Position numbers and translations under genes: made by a program. From positions 1-36,778 of the IMG/VR virus record IMGVR_UViG_3300009033_000002: a DNA stretch of 36,778 nt, one strand, 5' to 3'. Numbering within the stretch: position 1 is the stretch's first letter; each line of letters opens with the position of its first letter. A model generated the notes under the pieces. The model ran no database searches, was not told where the DNA came from, and saw nothing but the letters and a program-made list of their open reading frames with translations. Source of the stretch: a virus. This document shows positions 23,053 to 31,288 of the stretch, piece after piece.

Positions 23053-23418
23053 GTGGCAGAGCAGACACCGAATCCGAAGGACACCGTCACCATCACGCCG
23101 AAGACGTCGCCGGTGAAGCACGAAGGAATCTTGCACGAGATCGGCAAGCCGTTCGAGGCCCTGTGGCACGAGGTCGAGGACCTGGTGCACGAGGGCATCG
23201 CCGAGATCGAGGGCGTCAGCAAGGACATCCTGGACGGCACGAACGCCGAGATGCAGAAGTGGCTCCAGGACCACCAGGTCGACTTCCCGTCCAACGCGAA
23301 CAAGGCGAAGCTCCAGGAGCTCGTCCAGGAGACGCGCCAGAAGGAAGCCGAGGGCGCGGCCGCTGGCAACGGATCCGGCGGCGGCGAAGGCGCCGGCGCG
23401 TCGACCGACGCCAACTGA
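23053..23418 (+). CDS. Hypothetical protein after capsid
   Basis: The protein is 121 aa from a GTG preceded by GGAG. The middle is an amphipathic helical region (ILHEIGKPFEALWHEVEDLVHEGIAEIEGVSKDILDG), followed by a Gly/Ala/Ser-rich tail. I do not recognise a family. The position between capsid and connector genes suggests a head-associated role. Confidence 0.7.
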   Translation: MAEQTPNPKDTVTITPKTSPVKHEGILHEIGKPFEALWHEVEDLVHEGIAEIEGVSKDILDGTNAEMQKWLQDHQVDFPSNANKAKLQELVQETRQKEAEGAAAGNGSGGGEGAGASTDAN

Positions 23419-23445
23419 TTACCCCCGAAGCAAAGGGCATTCGCG

Positions 23446-23541
23446 ATGACGACGACTGAACTGCGGATAACGGTCGCCCAGCGTGGCCCGATCGATCAGG
23501 CCCGGCGCGCCGCAGCGCGTCGGGAACCCGGAGATCGCTGA
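23446..23541 (+). CDS. Very small ORF (31 aa)
   Basis: A short frame runs from ATG 23446 to TGA 23539..23541, and its stop overlaps the next ATG (TGATG), the coupling seen throughout this phage. The peptide begins MTTTELRITVAQRGPIDQ and ends Arg-rich. There is no strong ribosome-binding site. It may serve only to couple translation of the next gene. Confidence 0.4.
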   Translation: MTTTELRITVAQRGPIDQARRAAARREPGDR

Positions 23542-23801
23542 TGCCAGAACGCAAGTTCCACGTCGTCTTCCGGTTCCGGGACCCAGTCGGGACTGTCGGC
23601 GCCGCGTGGGTGATCGACGGAATCTATTCGAAGGAAGGAGACGCGGTCGAACATGCCAAGGAGATCGAGGGCACCCCGATCCTTATGACGGCCGACGAGA
23701 TCGGGGGCCACTTCATCCAGGAGCGGCTGCGCCCGATCAGCGAGGCGCTTGAGTCGTTCGTGCGCTCCGTCGATCAGCTGAAAGGGATGAAAGTCGCGTG
23801 A
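23541..23801 (+). CDS. Hypothetical protein (connector region)
   Basis: The protein is 86 aa, with an ATG inside the previous TGATG and a stop overlapping the next GTG by 4 nt. It shows a strand-rich start (RKFHVVFRFRDPVGTVGAAWVIDGIY) and a helical end (ISEALESFVRSVDQLKGM). It lies before the gp36-like connector gene. No family is recognised. Confidence 0.72.
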   Translation: MPERKFHVVFRFRDPVGTVGAAWVIDGIYSKEGDAVEHAKEIEGTPILMTADEIGGHFIQERLRPISEALESFVRSVDQLKGMKVA

Positions 23802-24241
23802 CATACGCAACCCAGCAGGATCTATACGATCGCTTCGGGCAGTCCGAGATCGATACGCTCGCCGATCGCAACAACGACGGGACGCCGGACCCGGGCGTGA
23901 TCGACGGCGCGATCGCCGACGCCGGCGACACGATCGACAGCTACATCGGCGCGCGCTACGAGCTGCCGCTCGCCTCGACGCCGCCGCTTCTCACGCGGAT
24001 CTGCTGCGACCTCACCCGCTTCGAGCTCTACAGCGACGCGGTGCCCGAGCTCGTGCAGAAGCGCCACGACGCCGCGATCAAGCTGCTGCAGGCGATCCAG
24101 TCGGGGAAGGCGACGCTCGGCCTCGCCGAGGCGAGTCAGCCGGTGCCCTCCGATGCGCCGCAGACGGATCCGAACGCGCCCGGGCGCACGTTCACCACCG
24201 GTTCGCTCGAGGACTTCACCAGTGACTGGCCGGAGTACTGA
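23798..24241 (+). CDS. Head-tail connector (Mu gp36-like, DUF1320)
   Basis: The protein is 147 aa from a GTG overlapping the previous gene. YATQQDLYDRFGQSEIDTLADRNNDGTPDPGVIDGAIADAGDTIDSYIGARYELPLASTPPLLTRICCDLTRFELY is the DUF1320 signature. Members form the adaptor ring below the portal. The stop overlaps the next start (TGATG). Confidence 0.92.
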   Translation: MTYATQQDLYDRFGQSEIDTLADRNNDGTPDPGVIDGAIADAGDTIDSYIGARYELPLASTPPLLTRICCDLTRFELYSDAVPELVQKRHDAAIKLLQAIQSGKATLGLAEASQPVPSDAPQTDPNAPGRTFTTGSLEDFTSDWPEY

Positions 24242-24702
24242 TGCTCGCGCACTTTCTCGCGCTGGGGGACCTGGTCATCGAGCGGGTCAAGACCGAGCTG
24301 CCGTCCGACTTCCAGCTCGTGGCGCACGCGGCGGACCTCGCCGGCGTGAAGGATTCGGCGCAGATCACGCCGGCCTGCCACATCGTCTACCTGGGCGCGC
24401 GCATCGGTACGCAGCTGCAGGCCGCCGCGCCTCCGCCGGCCGGGAAGGTCGCCTGGGACCAGGACTGGATGACGGTCGTGGTCGTGCGATCGGCCAAGGA
24501 CCCGAAGCGCCTCACCGGCGCGATGGAAGTCGCCGGACCACTCTGCGGGCGCCTGGTCACGACGCTCACCGGCTGGAAGGCGGACGACGGCGTCATGCCG
24601 CTCCAGGCCGAGCCGCCGGGCGTTCCGCCGCTGCCGAGCGCGGCGGGCACCTTGTACGTGCCGCTGCGGTGGCGCGCACGCATCACCAAGTTCACCACGT
24701 AG
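24241..24702 (+). CDS. Tail terminator/completion protein (Mu gp37-like position)
   Basis: The protein is 153 aa. Strand-rich sequence (ELPSDFQLVAHAADLAGV ... ACHIVYLGARIG ... WMTVVVVRSAKD ... LYVPLRWRARITKF) fits the tail-terminator fold that caps the tail tube and joins it to the head. It follows the gp36-like gene directly, as Mu gp37 does. The family call rests on position and fold pattern. Confidence 0.75.
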   Translation: MLAHFLALGDLVIERVKTELPSDFQLVAHAADLAGVKDSAQITPACHIVYLGARIGTQLQAAAPPPAGKVAWDQDWMTVVVVRSAKDPKRLTGAMEVAGPLCGRLVTTLTGWKADDGVMPLQAEPPGVPPLPSAAGTLYVPLRWRARITKFTT

Positions 24703-24712
24703 GAGACCTGTC

Positions 24713-24961
24713 GTGAAGAAGGACGAGAAGTCGACGACGGACGACGCCACGGGGGCGGACCCGAAGCCGGGCTCGACTTCCGCTCCGGCTCCGGCTCCCG
24801 CGCCGTCCAGGAAGAAAAGCGCCATCGATCGGGAGATCGATCGATGGTTCCAGGAACAGATCCACGGAAGCCCGGTGTCACGGCACACCCCTTCCTACAA
24901 CCACCTGCGCCAGGCGATCGACGACCTCAAGGTTCGCCTGGCCTCGGCGACGAAGGAGTAA
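24713..24961 (+). CDS. Small hypothetical protein before tail tube
   Basis: The protein is 82 aa from a GTG with AGGAG about nine bases upstream. A disordered N-terminus (lysine and acid, then repeated Ala-Pro) precedes a helical C-terminus (AIDREIDRWFQEQIHGS ... HLRQAIDDLKVRLASA). The function is unknown. Confidence 0.7.
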   Translation: MKKDEKSTTDDATGADPKPGSTSAPAPAPAPSRKKSAIDREIDRWFQEQIHGSPVSRHTPSYNHLRQAIDDLKVRLASATKE

Positions 24962-24967
24962 TCAGCG

Positions 24968-25732
24968 ATGGCAGCCGATGCAGTTTTCCAGGAACAGGCG
25001 ATCTTCGGGTCCGGGCGCCTCTACGGCGTCGGGGGCGACACGCTTTCCACGCCGACCGAGTTCGGCACCCTCCAGGACGTGAGCATTGACTTCAGTCTCA
25101 CGAAGAAGGAGCTCCGCGGTCAGAACATCTTCCCGGAGAAGATCGGCCGCGCCGAGGCGAAGATCACGGGCAAGGCGAAGATGGGCCGGATCAACCCGAT
25201 CCTCTTCCAGAAGCTCTTCTTCGACTTCGGGACGATGGCCACGGGGCGCGAGCTCCTGGCCGCGGGCGAGGCGGCGTCGGTGCCGGCCTCCGCGGGTCCG
25301 TACACGATCGTCGTCGCCAACGGCGCGAACTTCAAGACCGACCTCGGCGTGAAGGATGCGAACACCGGCGCGGTCTTCGAGAAGGTCGCGGCGGGCTCGG
25401 AGGCGACCGGGGCCTACAGCGTGGATCCCACGACCGGCACCTACACCTTCGACGCGAGCGACGCGAACCGGGCCGTGCTCATCTCCTATACCTACAGCGA
25501 CACCTCCGGGCACACGCTGTCGGTCGGGAACACGCTCGCCGGCGTCGCCCCGACCTTCCAGATCATCGTCTGGAACGAGGACGACGAGGGCAAGCACGGG
25601 ATCCGTCTGTACGCGTGCTCGAGCGACAAGCTCGCGTTCGCCACGAAGATGGGCGACTTCAACATTCCCGAGCTCGATTTCGCCGCGCAGGCGGATCCGG
25701 CGGGGAAGGTCTTCGACGAATGGTTCGAGTGA
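24968..25732 (+). CDS. Major tail tube protein
   Basis: The protein is 254 aa. GTLQDVSIDFSLTKKELRGQNIFPEKIGRAEAKITGKAKMGRINPILFQKLFF is the beta-sandwich pattern of siphophage tail tubes. The middle and C-terminus (TGAYSVDPTTGTYTFDASDANRAVLISYTYSD) look like an added Ig-like or tail-surface domain. Position before the G/T chaperones and tape measure supports it. Confidence 0.88.
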   Translation: MAADAVFQEQAIFGSGRLYGVGGDTLSTPTEFGTLQDVSIDFSLTKKELRGQNIFPEKIGRAEAKITGKAKMGRINPILFQKLFFDFGTMATGRELLAAGEAASVPASAGPYTIVVANGANFKTDLGVKDANTGAVFEKVAAGSEATGAYSVDPTTGTYTFDASDANRAVLISYTYSDTSGHTLSVGNTLAGVAPTFQIIVWNEDDEGKHGIRLYACSSDKLAFATKMGDFNIPELDFAAQADPAGKVFDEWFE

Positions 25733-25745
25733 GGGGCGTTAAACC

Positions 25746-26156
25746 ATGATTGAAGGCGTTTCAATCTCGCTGGGTGGCCGGGACTTCACAGTCCCGGCCC
25801 TCAATTTCAAGGGCATCCGCGCGCGCGAAGAGGACATCGACCGGATCTCGAAGCCAGCCTCCGATGAGAGCGAGGCATTCGGGGCCGATCGGATGGGCGC
25901 CGTTTGTCGGATTGTGCACACGGCACTCGTTCGCAACTATCCGGACGTGACGCTTGAGCAGGTCGAGGACTGGGTGGACCTCAACAACGTCACCTACGTG
26001 ATCGACGCGGTGCTCGGGCAGTCGGGACTCAAGAAGAACGCCGGCGAGGAGGGCTCCGCGCCGGGGGAAGCGCCGAGCCCGTCGACTGGGACGGGCTCTA
26101 CGCCACCCTCGCCATCGACACCGGATGGACCTGGGAGTACATCGACGAGTGCATGA
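25746..26156 (+). CDS. Tail assembly chaperone G
   Basis: The protein is 136 aa. The N-terminal 100 residues (SISLGGRDFTVPALNFKGIRAREEDIDRI ... VRNYPDVTLEQVEDWVDLNNVTYVIDAVLGQSGL) resemble the G-type chaperone that wraps the tape measure during tail assembly. The last 35 residues are low-complexity Ser/Pro/Thr/Gly, as expected for reading past a frameshift site. A -1 shift near 26063..26069 would give the GT fusion. Confidence 0.87.
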   Translation: MIEGVSISLGGRDFTVPALNFKGIRAREEDIDRISKPASDESEAFGADRMGAVCRIVHTALVRNYPDVTLEQVEDWVDLNNVTYVIDAVLGQSGLKKNAGEEGSAPGEAPSPSTGTGSTPPSPSTPDGPGSTSTSA

Positions 26157-26329
26157 CGCTGCCCCGGCTCGCTGCCATGAACCGCGAGTGGCGGCAATGC
26201 CCGCCCGCGCGCGTTCTCATCGCCGCGTATGTCGGGTACAAGCCAAAGCCGAAGGCGCGACGCCTGAAGCGAGGAGAACTGAGCGGTCTGTTGGGCCGGA
26301 TGCGATCGGCAGCGCAGCCGAGGGGTTAG
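26063..26329 (+). CDS. T domain of the GT tail chaperone, made by -1 frameshift
   Basis: In the -1 frame the sequence is open from the slip region to TAG at 26327..26329. It encodes an 86-residue domain: DWDGLYATLAIDTGWTWEYI, then ECMTLPRLAAMNREWRQCPP and VLIAAYVGYKPKPKARR. It has no in-frame start of its own near its beginning. The heptamer G-GGG-GAA (26063..26069), in the G frame, is the likely slippery site. The GT product would be about 194 aa. Lambda G/GT works by the same shift at GGGAAAG. Confidence 0.8.
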   Translation, partial: GGSAEPVDWDGLYATLAIDTGWTWEYIDECMTLPRLAAMNREWRQCPPARVLIAAYVGYKPKPKARRLKRGELSGLLGRMRSAAQPRG

Positions 26330-26634
26330 CCGTGATGCCACCAGGCGTAAAGACGTGCGCCGAGCAGCCAGAAGAATCCGGCCGCGATCCCGAGCGCGCC
26401 AACTATGACGCCGCCGCTTCCGCGGGCGCCGGCGCCGGCCAGCATCACGACGAAGCTGACGAGCATAAGGATTACGGCGGCAACCATTTGCCCCTTGTAG
26501 CGCTTCGAGGTCGCCTGGATGGTCGTCGGGTGCGCTGCCGCTACCGTTTCTCCAAGCGGTGCCCCGCATCCCGGACAGCTGCTCGCCTGGTCGGAGATCT
26601 GTCGTCCGCATTCGGTGCAATTCGTCAGGGCCAT
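26326..26634 (-). CDS. Antisense zinc-ribbon two-TM protein (moron)
   Basis: This leftward gene of 102 aa is the only minus-strand gene in the late region. It encodes a zinc ribbon (C6, C9, C20, C23: CTECGRQ ... CPGCGAPLG) followed by two TM segments at about 50 to 68 and 74 to 93. GGAGGG lies eight bases before the ATG and TATACT about 33 bases before it. Its stop overlaps the convergent T-domain stop. Own promoter, opposite strand and a position between module genes are typical of morons expressed in lysogens. Confidence 0.8.
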   Translation of the reverse strand: MALTNCTECGRQISDQASSCPGCGAPLGETVAAAHPTTIQATSKRYKGQMVAAVILMLVSFVVMLAGAGARGSGGVIVGALGIAAGFFWLLGARLYAWWHHG

Positions 26635-26663
26635 CGCCTGAACCCTCCCGTAAGTGTCTTCGG

Positions 26664-26669
26664 AGTATA
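26664..26669 (-). promoter_or_regulatory. Candidate moron promoter (-10 TATACT)
   Basis: On the minus strand TATACT is followed by a short leader, GGGAGGG and the ATG at 26634. No good -35 is seen at 17 bases. The element lies immediately before, and partly under, the start of the tape-measure gene. Confidence 0.4.
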
Positions 26670-26673
26670 GCCA

Positions 26674-29600
26674 ATGGCCACCGAGATGGAGCTGGCACTC
26701 AAGATCAAGGCGAGCGTCGACCAGGCGACGGCGGCACTGCGCTCGGTCTCGGACCAGCTCAAGGGCATTGGAACTTCGGGCGAGAGTGCCGATACCGGGG
26801 CGGCGTCCGCCTCGGCGGGCCTCGACTCGGTCACCGCCAGCGCGAACGCGGCGGCCGCCGCAGTCGAGAGGGCGAATGCCTCGCTGGGGATGAGTGGGAC
26901 CCGTGGATATGGCGGCCCGAACACGCCGTGGCCGGCCGGGAAGATCGTCCGAGGAGGAACGCCAGAGGCCGAAGCTGAGGACGCCGTTGCTTCCGGCGGC
27001 GGCGCGGCGGCGGGGACGGCCCTCGAGGAGACGAACCGCGCGGTCGCTGACTCCGCGCAACAGGCTACTGCGGCGATCGACTCGGTCGCACTGTCGGCGC
27101 GTGGCGCGGCGGCGATGGAGGCCGAGGCATCCGGAGAGGCGGCGGCGCTTCGCGAACGTTGGGACCGCATTGCCGAGGCGTCCCAAACGGCGACAGCCGC
27201 CGCCAGTGGCGACGCGGTCGCTCTCCAAGCCCTTAAAGACGAGCAGAACGGCGTCCGCAATTCGCTCTCCGCCTATATCGTCGAACAACGCGCGGCAGCA
27301 GTCGCGCAGGAAGAAGGCGCGGCCGCGGCCGGGACAGAAGCCGCTGCAATGGAGGGGCTCAAAATCTCCAGCGGCGGCGCGATGAGAGAGTACAGCGCGC
27401 TGGTCGACGAGATGCTTTCCGGCCGCACCAGAAGGATCCCCGGAACCTTGGCCACGTTGAGCAACCGTCTCGGCCTGATGAAGTATCTGTTCAGCGGCGT
27501 CGGACTTGCGGCCATTGGGACGATCGGCGCGATCGCCGCGGTGGGAATCGAAGCCTACAAGGCGGAAGAGGAGGATGCGGCCTTCAATCGCGCCCTGGAG
27601 AAGACCGGCGGATACCTCGGTGTCACCATCGGCGAGTTCCGCCAGATGGCGAATGAGATCGCCGGCGGCTCCATTTCGATTGGACAGGCACGGGACAGCC
27701 TCCAGGCGGTCGCCGAGACGGGCCGGTTTACTGGCGATGAACTGCGCCAGGTCGGGCTCGGGGCAGCGGCTATGGCGCAGCTGACCGGCGAGAGCATCAA
27801 GAAGGCGGTCGGTGAATTCGCGAAAATTGGCGACAACCCGGAACAGGCCGCGCGTAAGCTCAATTCTCAGCTCCACTTCCTTACTGCCTCCACCTACGAA
27901 CAGATAGCAGCTCTACAACGGGAGGGCGACACCGAGCAGGCGACGCGGGTACTCGTCGAACAGCTTTCCCAGGCTATGGCGCAACGGGCTGACAAGGCGC
28001 ACTCGCAGGAGCACGGGATCCTCGCGCTCCTGCATGCCGAGGCGCATGGCTGGAGCATCATCGGAGAAAAGATCAAGAGCGCTTTCTCCTCTACCACCCC
28101 GCAGGAAGAACTAGACAAGATCGACAAGAAGATCCACGCGACTTTCGAAGAGCTGCAGCGCGTCAAGAAGGCAGGTGGTGCGATCGCGATAGGTCGTGAC
28201 ACTTACGAGACCGCGAGCCAGCTCGAGGCAGCGCTGCATAAGCTCGGCGCACGGCAGGCTGCGCTCTCAAAGCAGATCGTCGGATCGCATGACAGGGCCA
28301 AATCGAAGGCCGCGGTCGATGCGGAGACTCAGGCCGTCATCGAGCAGAGCCATTGGCTGGACAACGAAAAGGCGTCCCTCGACAAAAAGGTCCGCATGGA
28401 GCAGGAGCTCGCCCACCTGGCCAGGGTCCGCGCTGACGCAGAGAAGCTAGCGAACGACTCCCACGCGAGCGCCGCTGACCGCGCGGGCGCGAGAAAGGTG
28501 GTCGAGGGCACCGATTGGTCCAAGCTCCAGCAGGACATCCGTAACAAGTACAGCCAGCACAGCCAGGACATTGTTGCCGTCGATGAACAGACGCTCTCCG
28601 AGCTCGAGGCGCGGGAGAAAGTCTCCTACAACAAACGCTCGGGATTCGAGCTCGATTTCTGGAAGAAGAAGCTGGCCGGGATGCGTGAAGGGACCGCCGA
28701 ATATGCCCAGGTCTATCACCGCGTCGCGGCGTTACAGCAGCAGGTTCAGCAGAAGGAAGAGCAGCAGGCGCGCCAGCACGAACAGAAGATGGCCGAGATT
28801 CGCCAGCTCGACATCGAAAGCGTCCGTTCGGCTGGGCTCTCTCAGATTCAAATTTCCGAGATGATGGTGCGTCATCGCCTATCGATGGGCTTGATCGGTG
28901 GTCGTCAGGAGGTGGCTCAGCTCAAGTCTCTCGAGGACGCGAAGCTCCGCGTCCAGCTCAAGGCCCTGGACGACCAGCTGGCCGCGGCCAAGGGCGACGA
29001 GGTCGAGCGCCGGCGTATCCTGCGCCAGATCCAGCAGGCCGAACAGCAGCATGCCACGACCATTGAGCAGCTGAATGAACGCATGCAGCTCTCCGTGCGC
29101 AAGAAGTGGATCCAGAGTTTCGGGGTTGTCACCAATGCGATCGACCAGTCGGTCAAGGGGATGATCCGCGGCACGCTCACCTGGCGAAACGCCGAGCGGA
29201 ACTTCCTGCAGTCGATGACCGGCGAGTTCATCGACATGGCCATGAAGCGCGTCTCGCACTGGGTGGCCACGCAGATCGCACTGACGACCGTCACCGCGGC
29301 CGGCGAGAGCTCGCGCGCGGCGATCGAGGATGCGGCCAACAAGCAGAGCCTGCTGAAGACGGCGGCGACCGTCACGAAGAAGATCCTCATGAAGATGTGG
29401 GACGTCATGGCGAGCGTCTACTCGGCGATCGCGAGCATCCCCTACGTCGGCCCGTTCCTCGCGCCGGTCATGGCGATCGCGGCTGGCGCATTGGTCGCCT
29501 CCTGGGCCGGGCGCGTGGCCTCCGCCGCCGGCGGCTGGTGGGAGATCCCGAACGACCAGATGGCGATGGTCCATAAGCAGGAGATGGTGCTCCCGGCCCG

Positions 29601-29769
29601 CGAGGCCGAGGGCATCCGCAACCTGGTGCGCGGCGGCGGTAATGGCGGCAGCAACACCTACCACATCCATGCGATGGATGCCGAGAGCTTCCGGGACTAC
29701 GCCCGACAGAACCGCGACATCCTGGCCGAGGCGCTCGGGATGGCGCACCGTGACGGTGCCTTCGCATGA
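26674..29769 (+). CDS. Tape measure protein
   Basis: The protein is 1031 aa. It sets tail length; about 1.5 angstrom per residue suggests a tail near 150 nm. The N-terminus (ELALKIKASVDQATAALRSVSDQLKGI) and the block LSGRTRRIPGTLATLSNRLGLMKYLFSG followed by a hydrophobic segment are typical of lambda-type tape measures. Long coiled coils fill 300 to 800. A C-terminal hydrophobic stretch (IASIPYVGPFLAPVMAIAAGALVASWAG) could insert into the membrane during DNA entry. Codon use in the first half is less GC-biased than nearby. Confidence 0.93.
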   Translation: MATEMELALKIKASVDQATAALRSVSDQLKGIGTSGESADTGAASASAGLDSVTASANAAAAAVERANASLGMSGTRGYGGPNTPWPAGKIVRGGTPEAEAEDAVASGGGAAAGTALEETNRAVADSAQQATAAIDSVALSARGAAAMEAEASGEAAALRERWDRIAEASQTATAAASGDAVALQALKDEQNGVRNSLSAYIVEQRAAAVAQEEGAAAAGTEAAAMEGLKISSGGAMREYSALVDEMLSGRTRRIPGTLATLSNRLGLMKYLFSGVGLAAIGTIGAIAAVGIEAYKAEEEDAAFNRALEKTGGYLGVTIGEFRQMANEIAGGSISIGQARDSLQAVAETGRFTGDELRQVGLGAAAMAQLTGESIKKAVGEFAKIGDNPEQAARKLNSQLHFLTASTYEQIAALQREGDTEQATRVLVEQLSQAMAQRADKAHSQEHGILALLHAEAHGWSIIGEKIKSAFSSTTPQEELDKIDKKIHATFEELQRVKKAGGAIAIGRDTYETASQLEAALHKLGARQAALSKQIVGSHDRAKSKAAVDAETQAVIEQSHWLDNEKASLDKKVRMEQELAHLARVRADAEKLANDSHASAADRAGARKVVEGTDWSKLQQDIRNKYSQHSQDIVAVDEQTLSELEAREKVSYNKRSGFELDFWKKKLAGMREGTAEYAQVYHRVAALQQQVQQKEEQQARQHEQKMAEIRQLDIESVRSAGLSQIQISEMMVRHRLSMGLIGGRQEVAQLKSLEDAKLRVQLKALDDQLAAAKGDEVERRRILRQIQQAEQQHATTIEQLNERMQLSVRKKWIQSFGVVTNAIDQSVKGMIRGTLTWRNAERNFLQSMTGEFIDMAMKRVSHWVATQIALTTVTAAGESSRAAIEDAANKQSLLKTAATVTKKILMKMWDVMASVYSAIASIPYVGPFLAPVMAIAAGALVASWAGRVASAAGGWWEIPNDQMAMVHKQEMVLPAREAEGIRNLVRGGGNGGSNTYHIHAMDAESFRDYARQNRDILAEALGMAHRDGAFA

Positions 29770-30335
29770 ACGTCTACCCGACGCTCGCGGGCCTCACCTG
29801 GCCGATCACGCGCAACGTCATCATGACCAGCATTGGCGGCGAGTCCGTGTCGGGCCGCTACGTCGGCGGCACGTACTTCCAGTACCCACTCTTCGAGTTC
29901 ACCCTCACCTACAACTGGTTCGAACCGGGCGACATTGACCAGCTGCTCGGGCTTTTCCTCCAGAGCGCCGGCGGCGCGCCCTTCCTCTTCGATGCCGGGC
30001 CCGGTGACGATTCGGCCTCGAACGCATCGTTCGGCGCGGGCGACGGTTCGACGAAGACCTTCCAGCTGCTGCGCTCGATCGGTGGCTTCGTCCTTCCTGT
30101 CGACGAGACGTTCGGCGCCCGCACCGCCTATGTGGCAGGCGCGGCGGCGACGGCGACCTTTGACAGCCCGAATCCCGGCTATGTGACCTTCGGCGCCGCG
30201 CCTGCGAATGGCGCCGCGCTCACCTGGACCGGGAGCTACTACTACAAGGTCCGCTTCAAGAATGACCACCTGAGTGCGGATGAATTCCTCTCGCAACTCC
30301 ACCAGGGCAACGTCGTGCTGAGGACACATCGATGA
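29766..30335 (+). CDS. Distal tail protein (DUF2460, GTA gp12-like)
   Basis: The protein is 189 aa, overlapping the tape measure gene by 4 nt and the next gene by 4 nt. YPTLAGLTWPITRNVIMTSIGGESVSGRY, YFQYPLFEFTLTYNWF and GGAPFLFDAGPGD ... GDGSTKTFQLLRSIGGF identify DUF2460. In the Rhodobacter gene transfer agent this family forms the distal tail ring. Confidence 0.92.
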   Translation: MNVYPTLAGLTWPITRNVIMTSIGGESVSGRYVGGTYFQYPLFEFTLTYNWFEPGDIDQLLGLFLQSAGGAPFLFDAGPGDDSASNASFGAGDGSTKTFQLLRSIGGFVLPVDETFGARTAYVAGAAATATFDSPNPGYVTFGAAPANGAALTWTGSYYYKVRFKNDHLSADEFLSQLHQGNVVLRTHR

Positions 30336-31288
30336 AGACGGTTCCAGCTGCGATGCAGACAGTTCTCGACGCCGGCGGTCCGTTCAAGATCGCCGATCTT
30401 TACACCTTCACCCTCGCCGACGGGACCGTGCTCCGCTGGACCAGCTCGCAGGCGCCGCTTACTGCCGGCGGCGTTACCTTCGCGCTCGGGCCGCCCGTCT
30501 CCCGGAACAAGATCAGCTGGAAGCTCGGGCTGTCGGTGGACACGGTGGACATCACGCTTGCAGACGACGGGGCTACCACCATCAACGGAGAGCCATTGAT
30601 CTCGGCGGCGTGGAAGAACCTCTTTGACGGCGCGAAGGTCGAAGTCGATCGTTTCATCTCCGACAGCTGGGACCATGACACGGGAAGCGTGAACATGTTC
30701 ACCGGCAAGGTTGGCGACGTCCGGGCGCAGGGCAAGAAGGTCAAGATCACCGTCGAGTCCGCGCTCGCGGAGCTCAAGGCCACGATGCCGAGGACTCAGG
30801 TGCTGCCGCACTGCGCTAACACGCTCTTCGACAGCGTGTGCGCCCTCGTCGCGGCGAACTTCACCTTTGCGGGATCCGTCGGCGCGGGCCCGACGGCGAC
30901 GAGCTTCACGCTTTCCGGCGTCTCGCAGCCGGACGATTATTTCGCGCAGGGCAAGGTCGAGTTCACCAGCGGACCGAACAGTGGCCAGGTGCGCCAGATC
31001 AAGAGCTTCAAGAGCGGGGTGGTGACGCTTCTCTACCCGCTCTACGACATCCCGGCCCAGGGCGACACGGTCTCGATCGTCGCGGGCTGTGACAAGACGC
31101 GAGCGACCTGCCAGTCGCGCTTCAACAACCTGACCCACTTCCGCGGTTTCCCCTACGTTCCGGATCCATCGACGCAGTACAGCGGCAGCAATTCCGACGG
31201 CGGCGGCAATGGAGGCGGTTCCGGTGGTGGCGGCGGCGGCCCGGCCCGCGGCGGCAGAGGACGACATGGCATCATCCGTCTCCGCTGA
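30332..31288 (+). CDS. Tail hub protein (DUF2163, GTA gp13-like)
   Basis: The protein is 318 aa. LYTFTLADGTVLRWTSSQAPLTAGGVTFA and the following beta-rich part match DUF2163. C161, C170, C253 and C260 (last pair in GCDKTRATCQSRFNN) are the four cysteines that in GTA and lambda L proteins hold an iron-sulfur cluster. A Gly-rich tail ends the protein. It overlaps the peptidase gene by 23 nt. Confidence 0.92.
   Translation: MKTVPAAMQTVLDAGGPFKIADLYTFTLADGTVLRWTSSQAPLTAGGVTFALGPPVSRNKISWKLGLSVDTVDITLADDGATTINGEPLISAAWKNLFDGAKVEVDRFISDSWDHDTGSVNMFTGKVGDVRAQGKKVKITVESALAELKATMPRTQVLPHCANTLFDSVCALVAANFTFAGSVGAGPTATSFTLSGVSQPDDYFAQGKVEFTSGPNSGQVRQIKSFKSGVVTLLYPLYDIPAQGDTVSIVAGCDKTRATCQSRFNNLTHFRGFPYVPDPSTQYSGSNSDGGGNGGGSGGGGGGPARGGRGRHGIIRLR

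Noticed and set aside
21442-23274. 610-codon leftward open frame opposite the decoration and capsid genes
   Set aside because: It is the mirror frame of strongly GC-third-position coding sequence, is His/Val/Arg/Asp-rich, and covers two confidently identified genes.
26635-27876. Upstream extension of the leftward frame that contains the antisense moron
   Set aside because: It is opposite the tape measure and has no start signal. The real gene begins at 26634 with GGAGGG upstream.
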